Source of the DNA: Chryseobacterium sp. SSA4.19
GTDB taxonomy: Bacteria; Bacteroidota; Bacteroidia; Flavobacteriales; Weeksellaceae
DNA length: 64,000 nt
Reading direction: 5' to 3'
Assembly: GCF_022601875.1 (NCBI RefSeq)
Contig: NZ_JAKVIP010000007.1
Coordinates: 62,001 to 126,000 of the forward strand
Positions 8,565-17,019 of the stretch are shown piece after piece. The notes beneath the pieces were generated by a model. That model saw only the letters and a list, made by a program, of their open reading frames with translations, had not been told where the DNA came from and did not search any database. The position numbers and the translations under genes were made by a program. Position 1 is the first letter of the stretch, and each line of letters opens with the position of its first letter.

Positions 8565-9599
8565 TTATTGCAGTTCTTCTTCAATCATTTTTATAAAACG
8601 GTTCACTTCTTCATCGCCGGTATTCCATGAAGTAATCAGCCGGATCGCGGAAAAATCAGCATTAATCTTTTTCCAGATATAAAAATCAAAGGATACGGAT
8701 AACTTTTCAATGAGATCATTATTTAAGATTGGGAAAATTTGATTGGTATAAGTATCTGACAGAAAATGTACTCCCTTCTCTCCCATTGCCTTCTTCATTT
8801 TCATTGCCTGTTGATTCGCATGCTTTGCCAGGCTGAAATACAGATCGTTTTTCATCAGTTCCAAAAACTGGATACCCAATACCCTGCCCTTTGCCAGCAA
8901 TGCGCCTTTCTGTTTGATGTTAAAAGCAAAGTCCTGCTGCAGATCGGGATGATTAATGATGATGGCCTCTCCCAATAAAGCACCGTTTTTTGTGCCGCCC
9001 AAATAGAAAATATCAGTGAGTTCAGCTGTTTTTTCCAGGGTCAGATCACTGATCTCAGCAGTAAGGCCATGCCCCAGCCTTGCACCGTCCATAAAAAGAT
9101 ACAATTTGTTTTCCTTACAGAACGTAGAAAGATTTTCAAGTTCTTTCAGAGTATATATTGTTCCCATTTCCGTAGAATTGGAAATATACACCAGCTTTGG
9201 CATGACCTGGTGCGGGATGTTCCTATGGCTTTCAAGAACAGGGACAATATCTTCAGGTGTCAGTTTGCCGTCTTCTTTTTCAATGCCCAGCACTTTATGC
9301 CCGGTTGCTTCGATTGCGCCTGTCTCATTATTAAGAATATGCCCGGTTGCAGCGGAAATAACACATTGGTAAGGTTTTAAAACCGAAGAAATAACAATTA
9401 AATTCGCCTGAGTCCCACCTGAAACAAAATAGATTTCAGACTTATGGTTTTTAATTATTTCACGGATGAGTTCTTTAGCCTGTAAAGAATATTGATCTTC
9501 TCCGTAACCTGCCTGCTGGTCAAGGTTATATTTCAATAATGCCTCTAAAATATGGGGATGGCAGCCTTCCGAATAATCGTTTTTAAATGAAAATTTCAT
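8565..9599 (-). CDS. Low-specificity threonine aldolase-type PLP enzyme
   Basis: Fold-type I PLP enzyme of the beta-eliminating lyase / threonine aldolase group, expected to split L-threonine or L-allo-threonine into glycine and acetaldehyde in the cytosol. Visible features: SGGTQANLIV (cofactor phosphate loop), SNSTEMGTIYT, the MDGARLGHGL block with the Asp that pairs with the pyridine nitrogen, and the Schiff-base Lys in GGTKNGALLG. 344 aa, normal length. It is divergent from the DtxR-family gene. A TAATTTTG box (9611-9604) lies so close to the ATG that the mRNA may be almost leaderless. Substrate preference cannot be read from sequence. Confidence 0.85.
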   Translation of the reverse strand: MKFSFKNDYSEGCHPHILEALLKYNLDQQAGYGEDQYSLQAKELIREIIKNHKSEIYFVSGGTQANLIVISSVLKPYQCVISAATGHILNNETGAIEATGHKVLGIEKEDGKLTPEDIVPVLESHRNIPHQVMPKLVYISNSTEMGTIYTLKELENLSTFCKENKLYLFMDGARLGHGLTAEISDLTLEKTAELTDIFYLGGTKNGALLGEAIIINHPDLQQDFAFNIKQKGALLAKGRVLGIQFLELMKNDLYFSLAKHANQQAMKMKKAMGEKGVHFLSDTYTNQIFPILNNDLIEKLSVSFDFYIWKKINADFSAIRLITSWNTGDEEVNRFIKMIEEELQ

Positions 9600-9603
9600 A
9601 GGA

Positions 9604-9631
9604 CAAAATTATAAAAAAGCAGAAAGAACAA
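9604..9631 (-). promoter_or_regulatory. Promoter of the threonine aldolase gene
   Basis: Minus-strand TTG (9631-9629), a 17-base spacer and TAATTTTG (9611-9604). Transcription would start near the ATG at 9599. Confidence 0.4.
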
Positions 9632-9653
9632 ACATTTATAATTCATAATATTT

Positions 9654-9683
9654 TGTTAGATTTGTCATAGAAAACATCTAACA
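9654..9683 (+). promoter_or_regulatory. Candidate operator overlapping the promoter of the DtxR-family gene
   Basis: Perfect inverted repeat TGTTAGAT (9654-9661) / ATCTAACA (9676-9683) with a 14-base centre. The left arm overlaps a -7 box TAGATTTG (9657-9664). A dyad over its own promoter is what autoregulation by the downstream metalloregulator would need; the TTAG/CTAA core resembles DtxR-type operators. Confidence 0.5.
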
Positions 9684-9685
9684 TC

Positions 9686-10339
9686 TTGAAAGCAACCCTT
9701 ACCGAAGAAAATTACCTGAAAGCCCTGTTTCATGTTATTGATCAGGAAGGTAAAGTTACGATTAATGAGCTAAGCAAGTTCTTGTCTGTTAAAATGCCGA
9801 GCGTCAATAATATGATGAAAAAGTTTGCAGAAAAGAACTGGGTGATTTATGAGACTTATAAACCATTGATTGTCACAGAAAAAGGAAAAAGAGAGGCCGC
9901 ATTAGTGGTAAGGAAACATCGCCTTACCGAGATGTTTCTGGTAAAAAAAATGAATTTCGGTTGGGAAAATGTGCATGAAATTGCAGAACAGCTCGAACAC
10001 GTCCACTCTACTGTTTTCTTTGATAAAATGGATGAAATCCTTGATTATCCCAAATTTGATCCCCATGGAGAGCCCATTCCGGATAAGGATGGGAATATTA
10101 TTGCACAGGATTTAAAAAAATTAAGCGAATGTAAGCTTGGAGATGTGGCTGTATTCACTTCTGTTACCCTTTCCGACGATGCATTTCTTAATTATCTTAC
10201 CGAGCGTAATTTATTTTTAAACAAGAAAATAAAGATCATCAAACTGGAAAGTTTTGACAAATCCATGACCGTTGAAGTAGACGGAAAGCAGGAAATCCTG
10301 AGCCGGAAAGCAACGGATAAAATCTTAGTGAAAAAATAA
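9686..10339 (+). CDS. DtxR/MntR-family metal-dependent transcriptional regulator
   Basis: Cytosolic repressor that senses Fe2+ or Mn2+. The order is: N-terminal winged helix (residues 1-65, recognition helix around MPSVNNMMKKFAEKNWV), the metal-binding and dimerisation helices (HRLTEMFLV, then HEIAEQLEHVHS with the usual Glu and His ligands), and a C-terminal SH3-like FeoA domain from about residue 145. 217 aa, typical for the MntR/IdeR-like branch. The start is a TTG at 9686 (no ATG fits), seen as CTTGAAAGC. The gene is preceded by a perfect dyad over its -7 box. No metal transporter gene is adjacent, so the regulon must lie elsewhere. It cannot be decided from sequence whether iron or manganese is sensed. 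Confidence 0.85.
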   Translation: MKATLTEENYLKALFHVIDQEGKVTINELSKFLSVKMPSVNNMMKKFAEKNWVIYETYKPLIVTEKGKREAALVVRKHRLTEMFLVKKMNFGWENVHEIAEQLEHVHSTVFFDKMDEILDYPKFDPHGEPIPDKDGNIIAQDLKKLSECKLGDVAVFTSVTLSDDAFLNYLTERNLFLNKKIKIIKLESFDKSMTVEVDGKQEILSRKATDKILVKK

Positions 10340-10357
10340 TTTTTTACTACAGTATTC

Positions 10358-11539
10358 TTACTGAAGAAGGCTGTTTTTCAATATTAAAGATACCTTTTCG
10401 ATCTCTTCTAATGTATTAAAATAATGCGGTGATAATCTTACAATTCCTGAAATGTTTTTATGGGTGAAATCAATCAGGGCAGAGTTCTTATACGTCACGG
10501 AGAAGAATATATTATGTTCTCTCAGAAACTTTTGAATTTTTTCAAGATCCCCATCAGGGCCGCAAAACGTAATGATGCTGCTCAGGTGGTTTCCTAAATC
10601 CCAAACCTGAAATCCGCTGTTGCGGAGATTCTGTCTTAATGTAACCGATAGATTTTTATTATAACTTTCAATATTCTGCAGCCCGATCCTGTTAGCATAT
10701 TGTATTGCTTTTGTAAAACCTAACAGAGCAGCATAAGAAATCTCCCAATGCTCAAATCTTTTGGCTGTAGTAAACAATTCATAATTATCATATTCTGACC
10801 AGTTGGCTCCTCTCATATCCAGAAGAATAGGTGCGTAATCCTCTTCCAAAACTCGGTCAGAAACATATAAAAAGCCACTTCCTCTCGGCCCCCGCATAAA
10901 TTTCCTACCGGTTGCTGTTAAAAAATCACAGCCTATCTTCTCAACATCCACTGCCATTTGTCCTACTGACTGGCAGGCATCTACCAGATATAATACATGG
11001 TGCTTACGACAGACTTTCCCTACGCCTTCTATATTCTGAACCAACCCCGAATTTGTAGGAATATGCGTTACTGACACCAGCTTTGGACGGTAGGTTCTGA
11101 TTAAGTTTTCTAAATCTTCCAGATCCAGTTCATGGTCTGAAAGATTTTTCATCCTGATGATTTTTACATTTAATTTTTTCTGTAATGAGATGAAAGTAAT
11201 CTGATTGGAAATATAATCATCAACTGTGGTGATTATACAGTCCCCTTCCTGAAAGATAATACTTGAAAGAGCCTTTGCAAAAGCTTCTGTAGCACTTGTC
11301 ATAAAGGCAACATTGCGGGGTTGACAATTGATCAGTTTTGCTGTTTCAGTGTAAAACTGTTCCAGTAATTCAGCATTTCTGCCTGCTACTTCATAGCCTC
11401 CAAACTGTTCTTCCTGATGCAAATAGTCAGCCATGGAATCGACTACAACATCAGGCATTAGAGATGAGCCGGCATTGTTCAGGAATATTTTACCGTCTGA
11501 TAATCCTCTGGTATCTTTTCTTATTTGATAAATGTCCAT
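10358..11539 (-). CDS. Class V aminotransferase-fold PLP enzyme (cysteine desulfurase / isopenicillin N epimerase-like)
   Basis: Fold-type I PLP protein of the class V family. Motifs: N-terminal IFLNNAGSSLMP, TSATEAFAKAL for phosphate binding, THIPTNSGLVQNI, the DACQSVGQMAVDV block with the pyridine-binding Asp, and the Schiff-base Lys in TATGRKFMRGPRGSGFL. The GRKF context and lack of a desulfurase-like Cys loop make it more like the isopenicillin N epimerase or selenocysteine-lyase-like group than a true IscS/SufS. It is therefore unlikely to be the housekeeping Fe-S sulfur donor. No suf genes lie nearby. 393 aa, full length. The stop lies 18 bases from the convergent regulator gene. Confidence 0.75.
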   Translation of the reverse strand: MDIYQIRKDTRGLSDGKIFLNNAGSSLMPDVVVDSMADYLHQEEQFGGYEVAGRNAELLEQFYTETAKLINCQPRNVAFMTSATEAFAKALSSIIFQEGDCIITTVDDYISNQITFISLQKKLNVKIIRMKNLSDHELDLEDLENLIRTYRPKLVSVTHIPTNSGLVQNIEGVGKVCRKHHVLYLVDACQSVGQMAVDVEKIGCDFLTATGRKFMRGPRGSGFLYVSDRVLEEDYAPILLDMRGANWSEYDNYELFTTAKRFEHWEISYAALLGFTKAIQYANRIGLQNIESYNKNLSVTLRQNLRNSGFQVWDLGNHLSSIITFCGPDGDLEKIQKFLREHNIFFSVTYKNSALIDFTHKNISGIVRLSPHYFNTLEEIEKVSLILKNSLLQ

Positions 11540-11606
11540 TATTCAATACTTTATTCAGCATCAGCCAATCGTAGAACTGATGATTATATCTTTTTATTTT
11601 AAAATA

Positions 11607-11635
11607 AAAATCCCGACTGATTAAAATCGGGATTT
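11607..11635 (-). terminator. Terminator of the tss operon
   Basis: AAATCCCGA pairs with TCGGGATTT. Read on the minus strand it follows the tssK stop by about 20 bases and runs into a T-rich stretch. Confidence 0.7.
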
Positions 11636-11654
11636 ATCATTAGGTCTATGTAAA

Positions 11655-12800
11655 TTAATCTAAAACACTCCAGCCTCTTTTTGGATTGTTGTTTGAAGAA
11701 ACTTCCTGTTCATTAACAATAATATTTTCTTTTCTTTGCCCGATGTAATCCAGCTCGCTCAGTTTAGAGAAAATAATTTCCAGGCTTCTCAGCATCTGCT
11801 GAATGTAAAGCAGCGGTTCTCCGCAGTTGTGATGGTCATAATTGGTCTCAGCCACAACAGAAAGCTGATTCAGGAGCGTATGAGGAGCAATTTCACTCCA
11901 TTCAAGACTGTAGTTCAGCATTTCTTCCAGTTCTGCAGGAACAAGTACCTGGGTAGCATTGTATAAACGGAGTGCCAATTTTGAAAAAGATTCAATTAAA
12001 AATACCGGCGGCTGGTACGGTGTGATATTTCTGAACTGGAAATACATATCACCAAAGGTATTAATCATGGTATTGCATAAAAACTTAACGTTTTGAGCCA
12101 ATGCCGTATTCTGGTTTTTATGTGATGCCTTCTGGATGATCTTGAATGCATACTGCTGGAGATTTCCCACAGATTTTGCAAAACTATTGTAATAATCAAT
12201 TAATGCAGGATGGCTTTGCACAGACGTACAGGGCGGAATAAAATTCGCATCGACCTGTGCGATATTTCCTTTGAAATCCACTTTTCCGATAATCAGGTAA
12301 TTGCCTCCGGAGTAACTGCTGTTCAGCGAAGTTACAGCAAGAAGCTCAATATGATGGTTCGGTTGCGTATTCGGATGGCGCGGCGGAAGTTCCTCCGGGT
12401 CAATATCACCGAACGGAACTTTATCAAAAGGATTTACCGAAATTAAGATATAATAATCTCCGTCAGCCTGTTCCTCTTCCATAGACTTGGCCAGTGATTT
12501 CACACTTACTCTCCTGTCATTAAGTTCTATTCTGTATCCGGCCATCGTGATGGCACTGCAATGCTTGATCACCAGCTGAACATCATTGGTAGCTGTATTG
12601 TGCACATCAAAAATCGTTCTGTCTGTGAATTCTTTTGAAATAGGCAGAAGCCCGTAATTATACATATTGATTCCCAGGGAACTGGAATCTCTGATGGTAT
12701 CTATTAAAAAATTATCCTGATCGTTAAGATGTCTCTGGGAAACTTTCATCCCGTCAACCCAATTGATGGCAAAGTGCTTGATCGGCTGTATCATATTCAA
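11655..12800 (-). CDS. tssK: Type VI secretion baseplate protein TssK (T6SSiii)
   Basis: Cytosolic baseplate connector that docks the T6SS baseplate on the membrane complex. The N-terminal block INWVDGMKVSQRHLNDQDNF corresponds to the W.EGM...QHF..QD signature of TssK shoulders. A beta-rich shoulder region follows, then the helical C-terminal part (residues about 215-350). 381 aa, slightly shorter than proteobacterial TssK, as is usual in Bacteroidota. It is last in a three-gene minus-strand operon with tssN (5 bases upstream) and tssG, closed by a terminator. The sheath, tube, ClpV, VgrG and effector genes are not in this window. Confidence 0.8.
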   Translation of the reverse strand: MNMIQPIKHFAINWVDGMKVSQRHLNDQDNFLIDTIRDSSSLGINMYNYGLLPISKEFTDRTIFDVHNTATNDVQLVIKHCSAITMAGYRIELNDRRVSVKSLAKSMEEEQADGDYYILISVNPFDKVPFGDIDPEELPPRHPNTQPNHHIELLAVTSLNSSYSGGNYLIIGKVDFKGNIAQVDANFIPPCTSVQSHPALIDYYNSFAKSVGNLQQYAFKIIQKASHKNQNTALAQNVKFLCNTMINTFGDMYFQFRNITPYQPPVFLIESFSKLALRLYNATQVLVPAELEEMLNYSLEWSEIAPHTLLNQLSVVAETNYDHHNCGEPLLYIQQMLRSLEIIFSKLSELDYIGQRKENIIVNEQEVSSNNNPKRGWSVLD

Positions 12801-12805
12801 TATTT

Positions 12806-13720
12806 TTAAACGGTGGTTGATTGTTGTCTTCTGACTCCTTCCTCTTCGTGCTGGATCACTCTTTTACAGATCACAACATCGTTTTCGGCAATTCTGTTCT
12901 GGGTAATGTCCTGGTCGAAATCGATGTATTTCCTGAAGCTGAAAAATGATTTCTTCGTGTAGAAAATCCAATAGTAAGGTTCCTGTATCTGATCAGACAG
13001 ATGAATGATCGAATTCGGGTTTTTATGGTTGTAATCATCTACCACACGATAAAACCAGTCTCCGAAAGTGACTCCTGTCGGCAGGGTTTTCGCTTTTATC
13101 CTGAACCGGTTGGCATCTTCCAGATTTTTGCTTAATTCTACATTCAGTACCATTAATCGATCGAAATCCGCACCTTCAAAATCAGGAAGTCTTTGCTCAG
13201 GCGAATACCTCCATGTTTTGTAAATATCTACAGGAATACTGATCAATTGGATATAGCAATAATGGAAAACCAGAGGAACAATAAAAATAAAGATGCTCGT
13301 TGCAGCCATGACCGGATATCCTAATCCTCCGCTGATCCAGTTAAAAATAAGGTAAAAAAGATATCCTCCGAAACCGATGCAGGTGATTGAAAGGATGGAT
13401 TCAAATAAAATACTTTTTGTAAGCGATGTGAAATGCTTCTTAAAATATCTGTCGGATAAATTAACATGGATAATCCCTAAAATAAGATAGATAATCTGTG
13501 CAATAAGATACCAATACGGATTGAACAGGTTCTTGGAAAAACCGAAGATTCCCGGAATGGCCAGACACAGACTGCAAAGCAGAACGTAAATGATAATGGT
13601 TTTAATCTTAATGGCAGGCTTGTTCCTTCTGATGGCTCCTAATATTACCATCATGATGACTGCAAATAAAGGCATCAGAATATACCTTAAAAAGATTCCT
13701 TTTACTGAAGAAATTTCCAT
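12806..13720 (-). CDS. tssN: TssN-family T6SS membrane protein (T6SSiii)
   Basis: Inner-membrane protein specific to the Bacteroidota T6SSiii, thought to replace part of the TssJLM trans-envelope complex found in other T6SS. About five hydrophobic segments fill the first 160 residues (e.g. YILMPLFAVIMMVILGAI, IIIYVLLCSLCLAIPGI, then three more). A cytosolic domain follows, with the conserved FGDWFYRVVDDYN and PYYWIFYTKKSFF blocks. About 304 aa. It sits between tssG and tssK. Presence of TssN is the clearest mark that this is a T6SSiii and not another contractile system. Confidence 0.75.
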   Translation of the reverse strand: MEISSVKGIFLRYILMPLFAVIMMVILGAIRRNKPAIKIKTIIIYVLLCSLCLAIPGIFGFSKNLFNPYWYLIAQIIYLILGIIHVNLSDRYFKKHFTSLTKSILFESILSITCIGFGGYLFYLIFNWISGGLGYPVMAATSIFIFIVPLVFHYCYIQLISIPVDIYKTWRYSPEQRLPDFEGADFDRLMVLNVELSKNLEDANRFRIKAKTLPTGVTFGDWFYRVVDDYNHKNPNSIIHLSDQIQEPYYWIFYTKKSFFSFRKYIDFDQDITQNRIAENDVVICKRVIQHEEEGVRRQQSTTV

Positions 13721-13773
13721 GTTTCTTTCGGATTAATATTTTTTATTGGTGAATGTAAATATAGTTAAATTTT

Positions 13774-14715
13774 TCACAGGAATGTAGAGTAACCCAGACG
13801 TCCTGCATTTCTTTCGTCATCATCTAAAGCAAAAGAATATTCCTGTTTTTCAGTGATAAAATTTTCCTCCACGTCTACGCTTACCGGTAAAAAATAATCA
13901 TACATCGCCTGGAGAACTTTCCGGAATACATTTCCTTTAATGTATTTTTTCATTTCTTTATAAGGAATCGGCCCGATATTCACGACCCAGTTTCTCTGTC
14001 CGTCCATATGTTTTCCGCTTGGAATATAAGTTACTCCCAGCCTCGAATTCCCCAAAAGCATGGAATTGTCCTGCTCTTCCACCCGGTCGATGACATTAGG
14101 CGAGAAAGTCACTTCTACAGGAACCTGCAGGAAAGCACTCATGCAGCGTTCAAACCATTTTTTATCGCCTCTGATCTGGTGGAAAAACGGTAAAATGTAC
14201 ATGAAGACATAAGCATTCTGTTTATCCATCATTTTAATGAGTGGCCAGAGCTCGCTTACTGTATTCAGCAATGAATCGGTGTCACTTGATATGTCAAAAT
14301 CCGATTCTTTGAGTAAAGCACTGATTTCAGTAAAAAATATTTCCAGTTCAAAAGGCTGAAAAAATTTTCTGGCGTCTTCTTCCACTTTTTTCTGCTTGCG
14401 GATCTCACGGACTACGGTTTCAACATTTTTCCTTGAAGCTCCTAGTGACGGCGGATGAAAAAGTCCTTCGGGAAGATAATCATAAATGCCTTCCCTATAA
14501 GTATGTATCGTAAATACTTCTTCATCAAAACCCAGATAATTGCTTGTAATATTTTTGATGTCTTTTAAATACGCACGGTCGTTAATTCCAATCCGGTCAA
14601 TAAAAATATTGCTTACCGCCCTGTGATATTTTAAAAGGTTGACTGCTACCGCTTCAGCTTTAAAATCGGTCTGCAGCTTATTGTAATGCATGTCTACAAT
14701 ATTATTCTCATACAT
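13774..14715 (-). CDS. tssG: Type VI secretion baseplate protein TssG
   Basis: Baseplate wedge protein, partner of TssF and TssE. The N-terminus matches the divergent Bacteroidota form (DFKAEAVAVNLLKYHR). The C-terminal third has the family blocks LGNSRLGVTYIPSG and WVVNIGPIPYKEMKKYI, which line up with LG...LG.r......r..lGPl of TssG. About 313 aa. The frame also opens with GTG at 14724, three codons before the ATG chosen here. First gene of a tssG-tssN-tssK operon with about 53 bases before tssN. TssF, its obligate partner, is not in the window. The match is convincing in order and length but not strong residue by residue. Confidence 0.65.
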   Translation of the reverse strand: MYENNIVDMHYNKLQTDFKAEAVAVNLLKYHRAVSNIFIDRIGINDRAYLKDIKNITSNYLGFDEEVFTIHTYREGIYDYLPEGLFHPPSLGASRKNVETVVREIRKQKKVEEDARKFFQPFELEIFFTEISALLKESDFDISSDTDSLLNTVSELWPLIKMMDKQNAYVFMYILPFFHQIRGDKKWFERCMSAFLQVPVEVTFSPNVIDRVEEQDNSMLLGNSRLGVTYIPSGKHMDGQRNWVVNIGPIPYKEMKKYIKGNVFRKVLQAMYDYFLPVSVDVEENFITEKQEYSFALDDDERNAGRLGYSTFL

Positions 14716-14975
14716 GGTATTCACAATGATTTTGGCTTGTAAAAATAATAGATCCAGATGACTGAAAAAATATTTTAACTATTAATTTTTATTCTAAAAA
14801 TACAAAATAATTGCCATTAAAATAAAATTATCTCTCAGATATTCCCTAAAAAATTGTCTCTTAGGCATAATAGTAAGACTGACAGCTATAGAACTGCATT
14901 ACATACAGCATTTTAACAATACGTTAAATTTAAAAACTATGACTTTCGCTTTATTTTCTAACCTGAAATTAAGCG

Positions 14976-14983
14976 TATCTTTG
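14976..14983 (+). promoter_or_regulatory. -7 box of the S1/P1 nuclease gene
   Basis: TATCTTTG, matching TAnnTTTG, 22 bases before the ATG at 15006. No clear TTG at -33. Confidence 0.45.
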
Positions 14984-15005
14984 CGAACTGAAAATTTTAT
15001 TCACA

Positions 15006-15797
15006 ATGAAAAGTATGTATTCTAAAATCCTGATGCTGGCATTTGTGGCGTCTTCACTCTATTCTTATGCATGGGGACTGACTGGGCACAGGATTATTGC
15101 GGAAATCGCAGAAAACCACCTTTCCGGAAAGGCAAGAAGAGAAATCAAAAAAATTATGGGCCGGGAACGTCTGGCATATTGGGCCAACTGGCCGGACTTT
15201 ATTAAATCTGATACGACAGGAGCATGGAAGCAGGCTTCAGCATGGCATTATGTAAATATTGATCCGCAGACTGATTTTAAGGTTTTCGAACAAAAACTGA
15301 AAGCTCAGGCAGGGCCCAGCTTATATACTCAGGTAAATACTTTGTCCAGTCAGATCAAAGATGCAAAAACTTCTGAAAAGGACAGAAAAATTGCTTTGAT
15401 TTTCCTTATTCATATTATGGGAGATCTTTCCCAGCCTTTACATGTAGGAAGGGCGGAAGATTTGGGCGGAAACAAAATCAATGTTACGTATTTCGGTGAG
15501 AAAACCAATCTGCACTCGGTATGGGACGGAAAGCTGGTTGACTCTCAAAAATACAGCTATACAGAATATGCAAAGCTTCTGGATATCAAAACAGATAATG
15601 AAGTAAAACAGATTCAGACAGGAACCCTGGAAGACTGGCTGTATGATTCCCATAAAATAGCCAACAGAATTTATGCACAGACACCGAATGACTCCAAACT
15701 GTCTTATGACTACCAGTATAAGTTCAATGATATTATGGAAAGGCAGCTGCTTTACGGAGGATTAAGGCTTGCAAAACTGCTAAATGATCTTTATTAA
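15006..15797 (+). CDS. Secreted S1/P1-type zinc nuclease
   Basis: Exported nuclease of the S1/P1 family, which cuts single-stranded DNA and RNA and removes 3'-phosphates using three Zn2+ ions. The signal peptide runs to about residue 22 (SLYSYA), so the mature protein starts with Trp23; in this family the N-terminal Trp is itself a zinc ligand. Other ligands are visible: His28 (WGLTGH), the Asp in ANWPDFIKSD, HYVNID, and the HIMGDLSQPLHVG block, then HSVWDGKL. 263 aa, usual size. Likely periplasmic or secreted, used for nucleic acid scavenging. It has its own promoter and a UUCG-loop terminator. Confidence 0.9.
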   Translation: MKSMYSKILMLAFVASSLYSYAWGLTGHRIIAEIAENHLSGKARREIKKIMGRERLAYWANWPDFIKSDTTGAWKQASAWHYVNIDPQTDFKVFEQKLKAQAGPSLYTQVNTLSSQIKDAKTSEKDRKIALIFLIHIMGDLSQPLHVGRAEDLGGNKINVTYFGEKTNLHSVWDGKLVDSQKYSYTEYAKLLDIKTDNEVKQIQTGTLEDWLYDSHKIANRIYAQTPNDSKLSYDYQYKFNDIMERQLLYGGLRLAKLLNDLY

Positions 15798-15836
15798 GGA
15801 TATACATTAAAATCAATTTTGATTTTTAAACCCTAT

Positions 15837-15863
15837 AGCGGAACTTCGGTTTCGCTTTTTTTT
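15837..15863 (+). terminator. Terminator of the nuclease gene
   Basis: AGCGGAAC and GTTTCGCT pair around a TTCG tetraloop and are followed by eight Ts. A textbook intrinsic terminator. The rest of the gap to 16096 shows no other feature that I can support. Confidence 0.85.
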
Positions 15864-16096
15864 ATTTCGTACTTTAAAATCAATGGAGAAAAATTGCATC
15901 GCAGCATCTGAAAAATTCTAGGTACAATCTGCTCACGTACAGAATTGAATAGCCTGTTCTATAATTGCAAAAGCGACAATTTACAATTATTTTCTGAAAT
16001 TAAAATTAATTAAATAAAAAATTATTGGACCATGTGTAACCTTTTTACCTTTTCGAACGTATAATATAATAGAAACTCTTTTTGAGGATAAAATAG

Positions 16097-16963
16097 ATGA
16101 GACAATTAAAAATCACTAAGCAGGTAACCAACAGGGAAACTGCTTCATTAGACAAGTATTTGCAGGAAATTGGTAAAGTGGAACTAATTACGGCAGACGA
16201 AGAGGTAGATTTGGCACAAAAAATCCGTGCAGGCGACAGAGCAGCATTGGAAAAACTGATTAAAGCCAACCTTCGTTTCGTAGTATCGGTATCCAAACAG
16301 TACCAAAATCAGGGTCTTTCTTTACCGGATTTAATCAATGAAGGTAATTTAGGATTGATGAAAGCGGCAAAAAGGTATGATGAAACTAGAGGTTTCAAAT
16401 TTATCTCTTACGCGGTTTGGTGGATTCGTCAGTCGATTTTACAGGCCTTGGCAGAACAGTCGAGAATTGTAAGATTACCATTGAACAAGATCGGATCGAT
16501 CAACAAAATTAATAAAGCATACGCCCACCTTGAGCAGGAAAATGAAAGACCGCCTTCTCCAGAAGAGCTGGCTGAAGTTCTTGATATGAGTGAAGAAGAT
16601 ATCAAGGAATCCATGAAGAATTCCGGAAGACATTTGTCGATGGATGCTCCTTTGGTAGAAGGTGAAGACTCCAATCTTTATGACGTATTGCGTTCAGGAG
16701 AATCTCCAAGCCCGGATAAAGACCTTATGCTGGAATCTCTTCAGATTGAGATCGAAAGAGCTTTGAATACGCTGACGCCCAGAGAAGCAGATTTGGTAAG
16801 ATTATATTTCGGGTTGAACGGAAAACATCCGATGACGCTTGAAGAAATCGGTGAAACTTTCGACTTAACCAGAGAAAGAGTCCGTCAGATTAAAGAAAAA
16901 GCGATCAAGAGGTTAAAGCACAATACCAGAAGTAAGATTTTGAAATCTTATTTGGGTAAATAA
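16097..16963 (+). CDS. rpoD: Primary RNA polymerase sigma factor, Bacteroidota type
   Basis: Housekeeping sigma-70. It directs RNA polymerase to promoters with TAnnTTTG and TTG boxes, which occur repeatedly in this window. Domains: short N-terminal arm with region 1.2 ([18 protein letters not shown]), region 2 ([34 protein letters not shown]), region 3 ([24 protein letters not shown]) and region 4 ([19 protein letters not shown]). 288 aa with no region 1.1, which is normal for Bacteroidota primary sigma factors and distinguishes it from the much longer proteobacterial RpoD. The ATG at 16097 starts the conserved MRQLKI sequence. A terminator follows 17 bases after the stop. Confidence 0.95.
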   Translation: MRQLKITKQVTNRETASLDKYLQEIGKVELITADEEVDLAQKIRAGDRAALEKLIKANLRFVVSVSKQYQNQGLSLPDLINEGNLGLMKAAKRYDETRGFKFISYAVWWIRQSILQALAEQSRIVRLPLNKIGSINKINKAYAHLEQENERPPSPEELAEVLDMSEEDIKESMKNSGRHLSMDAPLVEGEDSNLYDVLRSGESPSPDKDLMLESLQIEIERALNTLTPREADLVRLYFGLNGKHPMTLEEIGETFDLTRERVRQIKEKAIKRLKHNTRSKILKSYLGK

Positions 16964-16980
16964 TTCAGCGAAATAATTTA

Positions 16981-17007
16981 ACAGGAGTTTTTACTCCTGT
17001 TTTTTTA
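16981..17007 (+). terminator. Terminator after rpoD
   Basis: ACAGGAGT pairs with ACTCCTGT around TTTT and is followed by seven Ts. It separates rpoD from the AT-rich gene starting at 17020. Confidence 0.85.
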
Positions 17008-17019
17008 TCAAAAAATAAA

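Noticed and set aside
10358..11539. Housekeeping cysteine desulfurase (IscS/SufS)
   Set aside because: There is no desulfurase-like Cys loop and no suf or isc neighbour; the Lys context GRKFMRGPRG fits the epimerase/lyase branch better.
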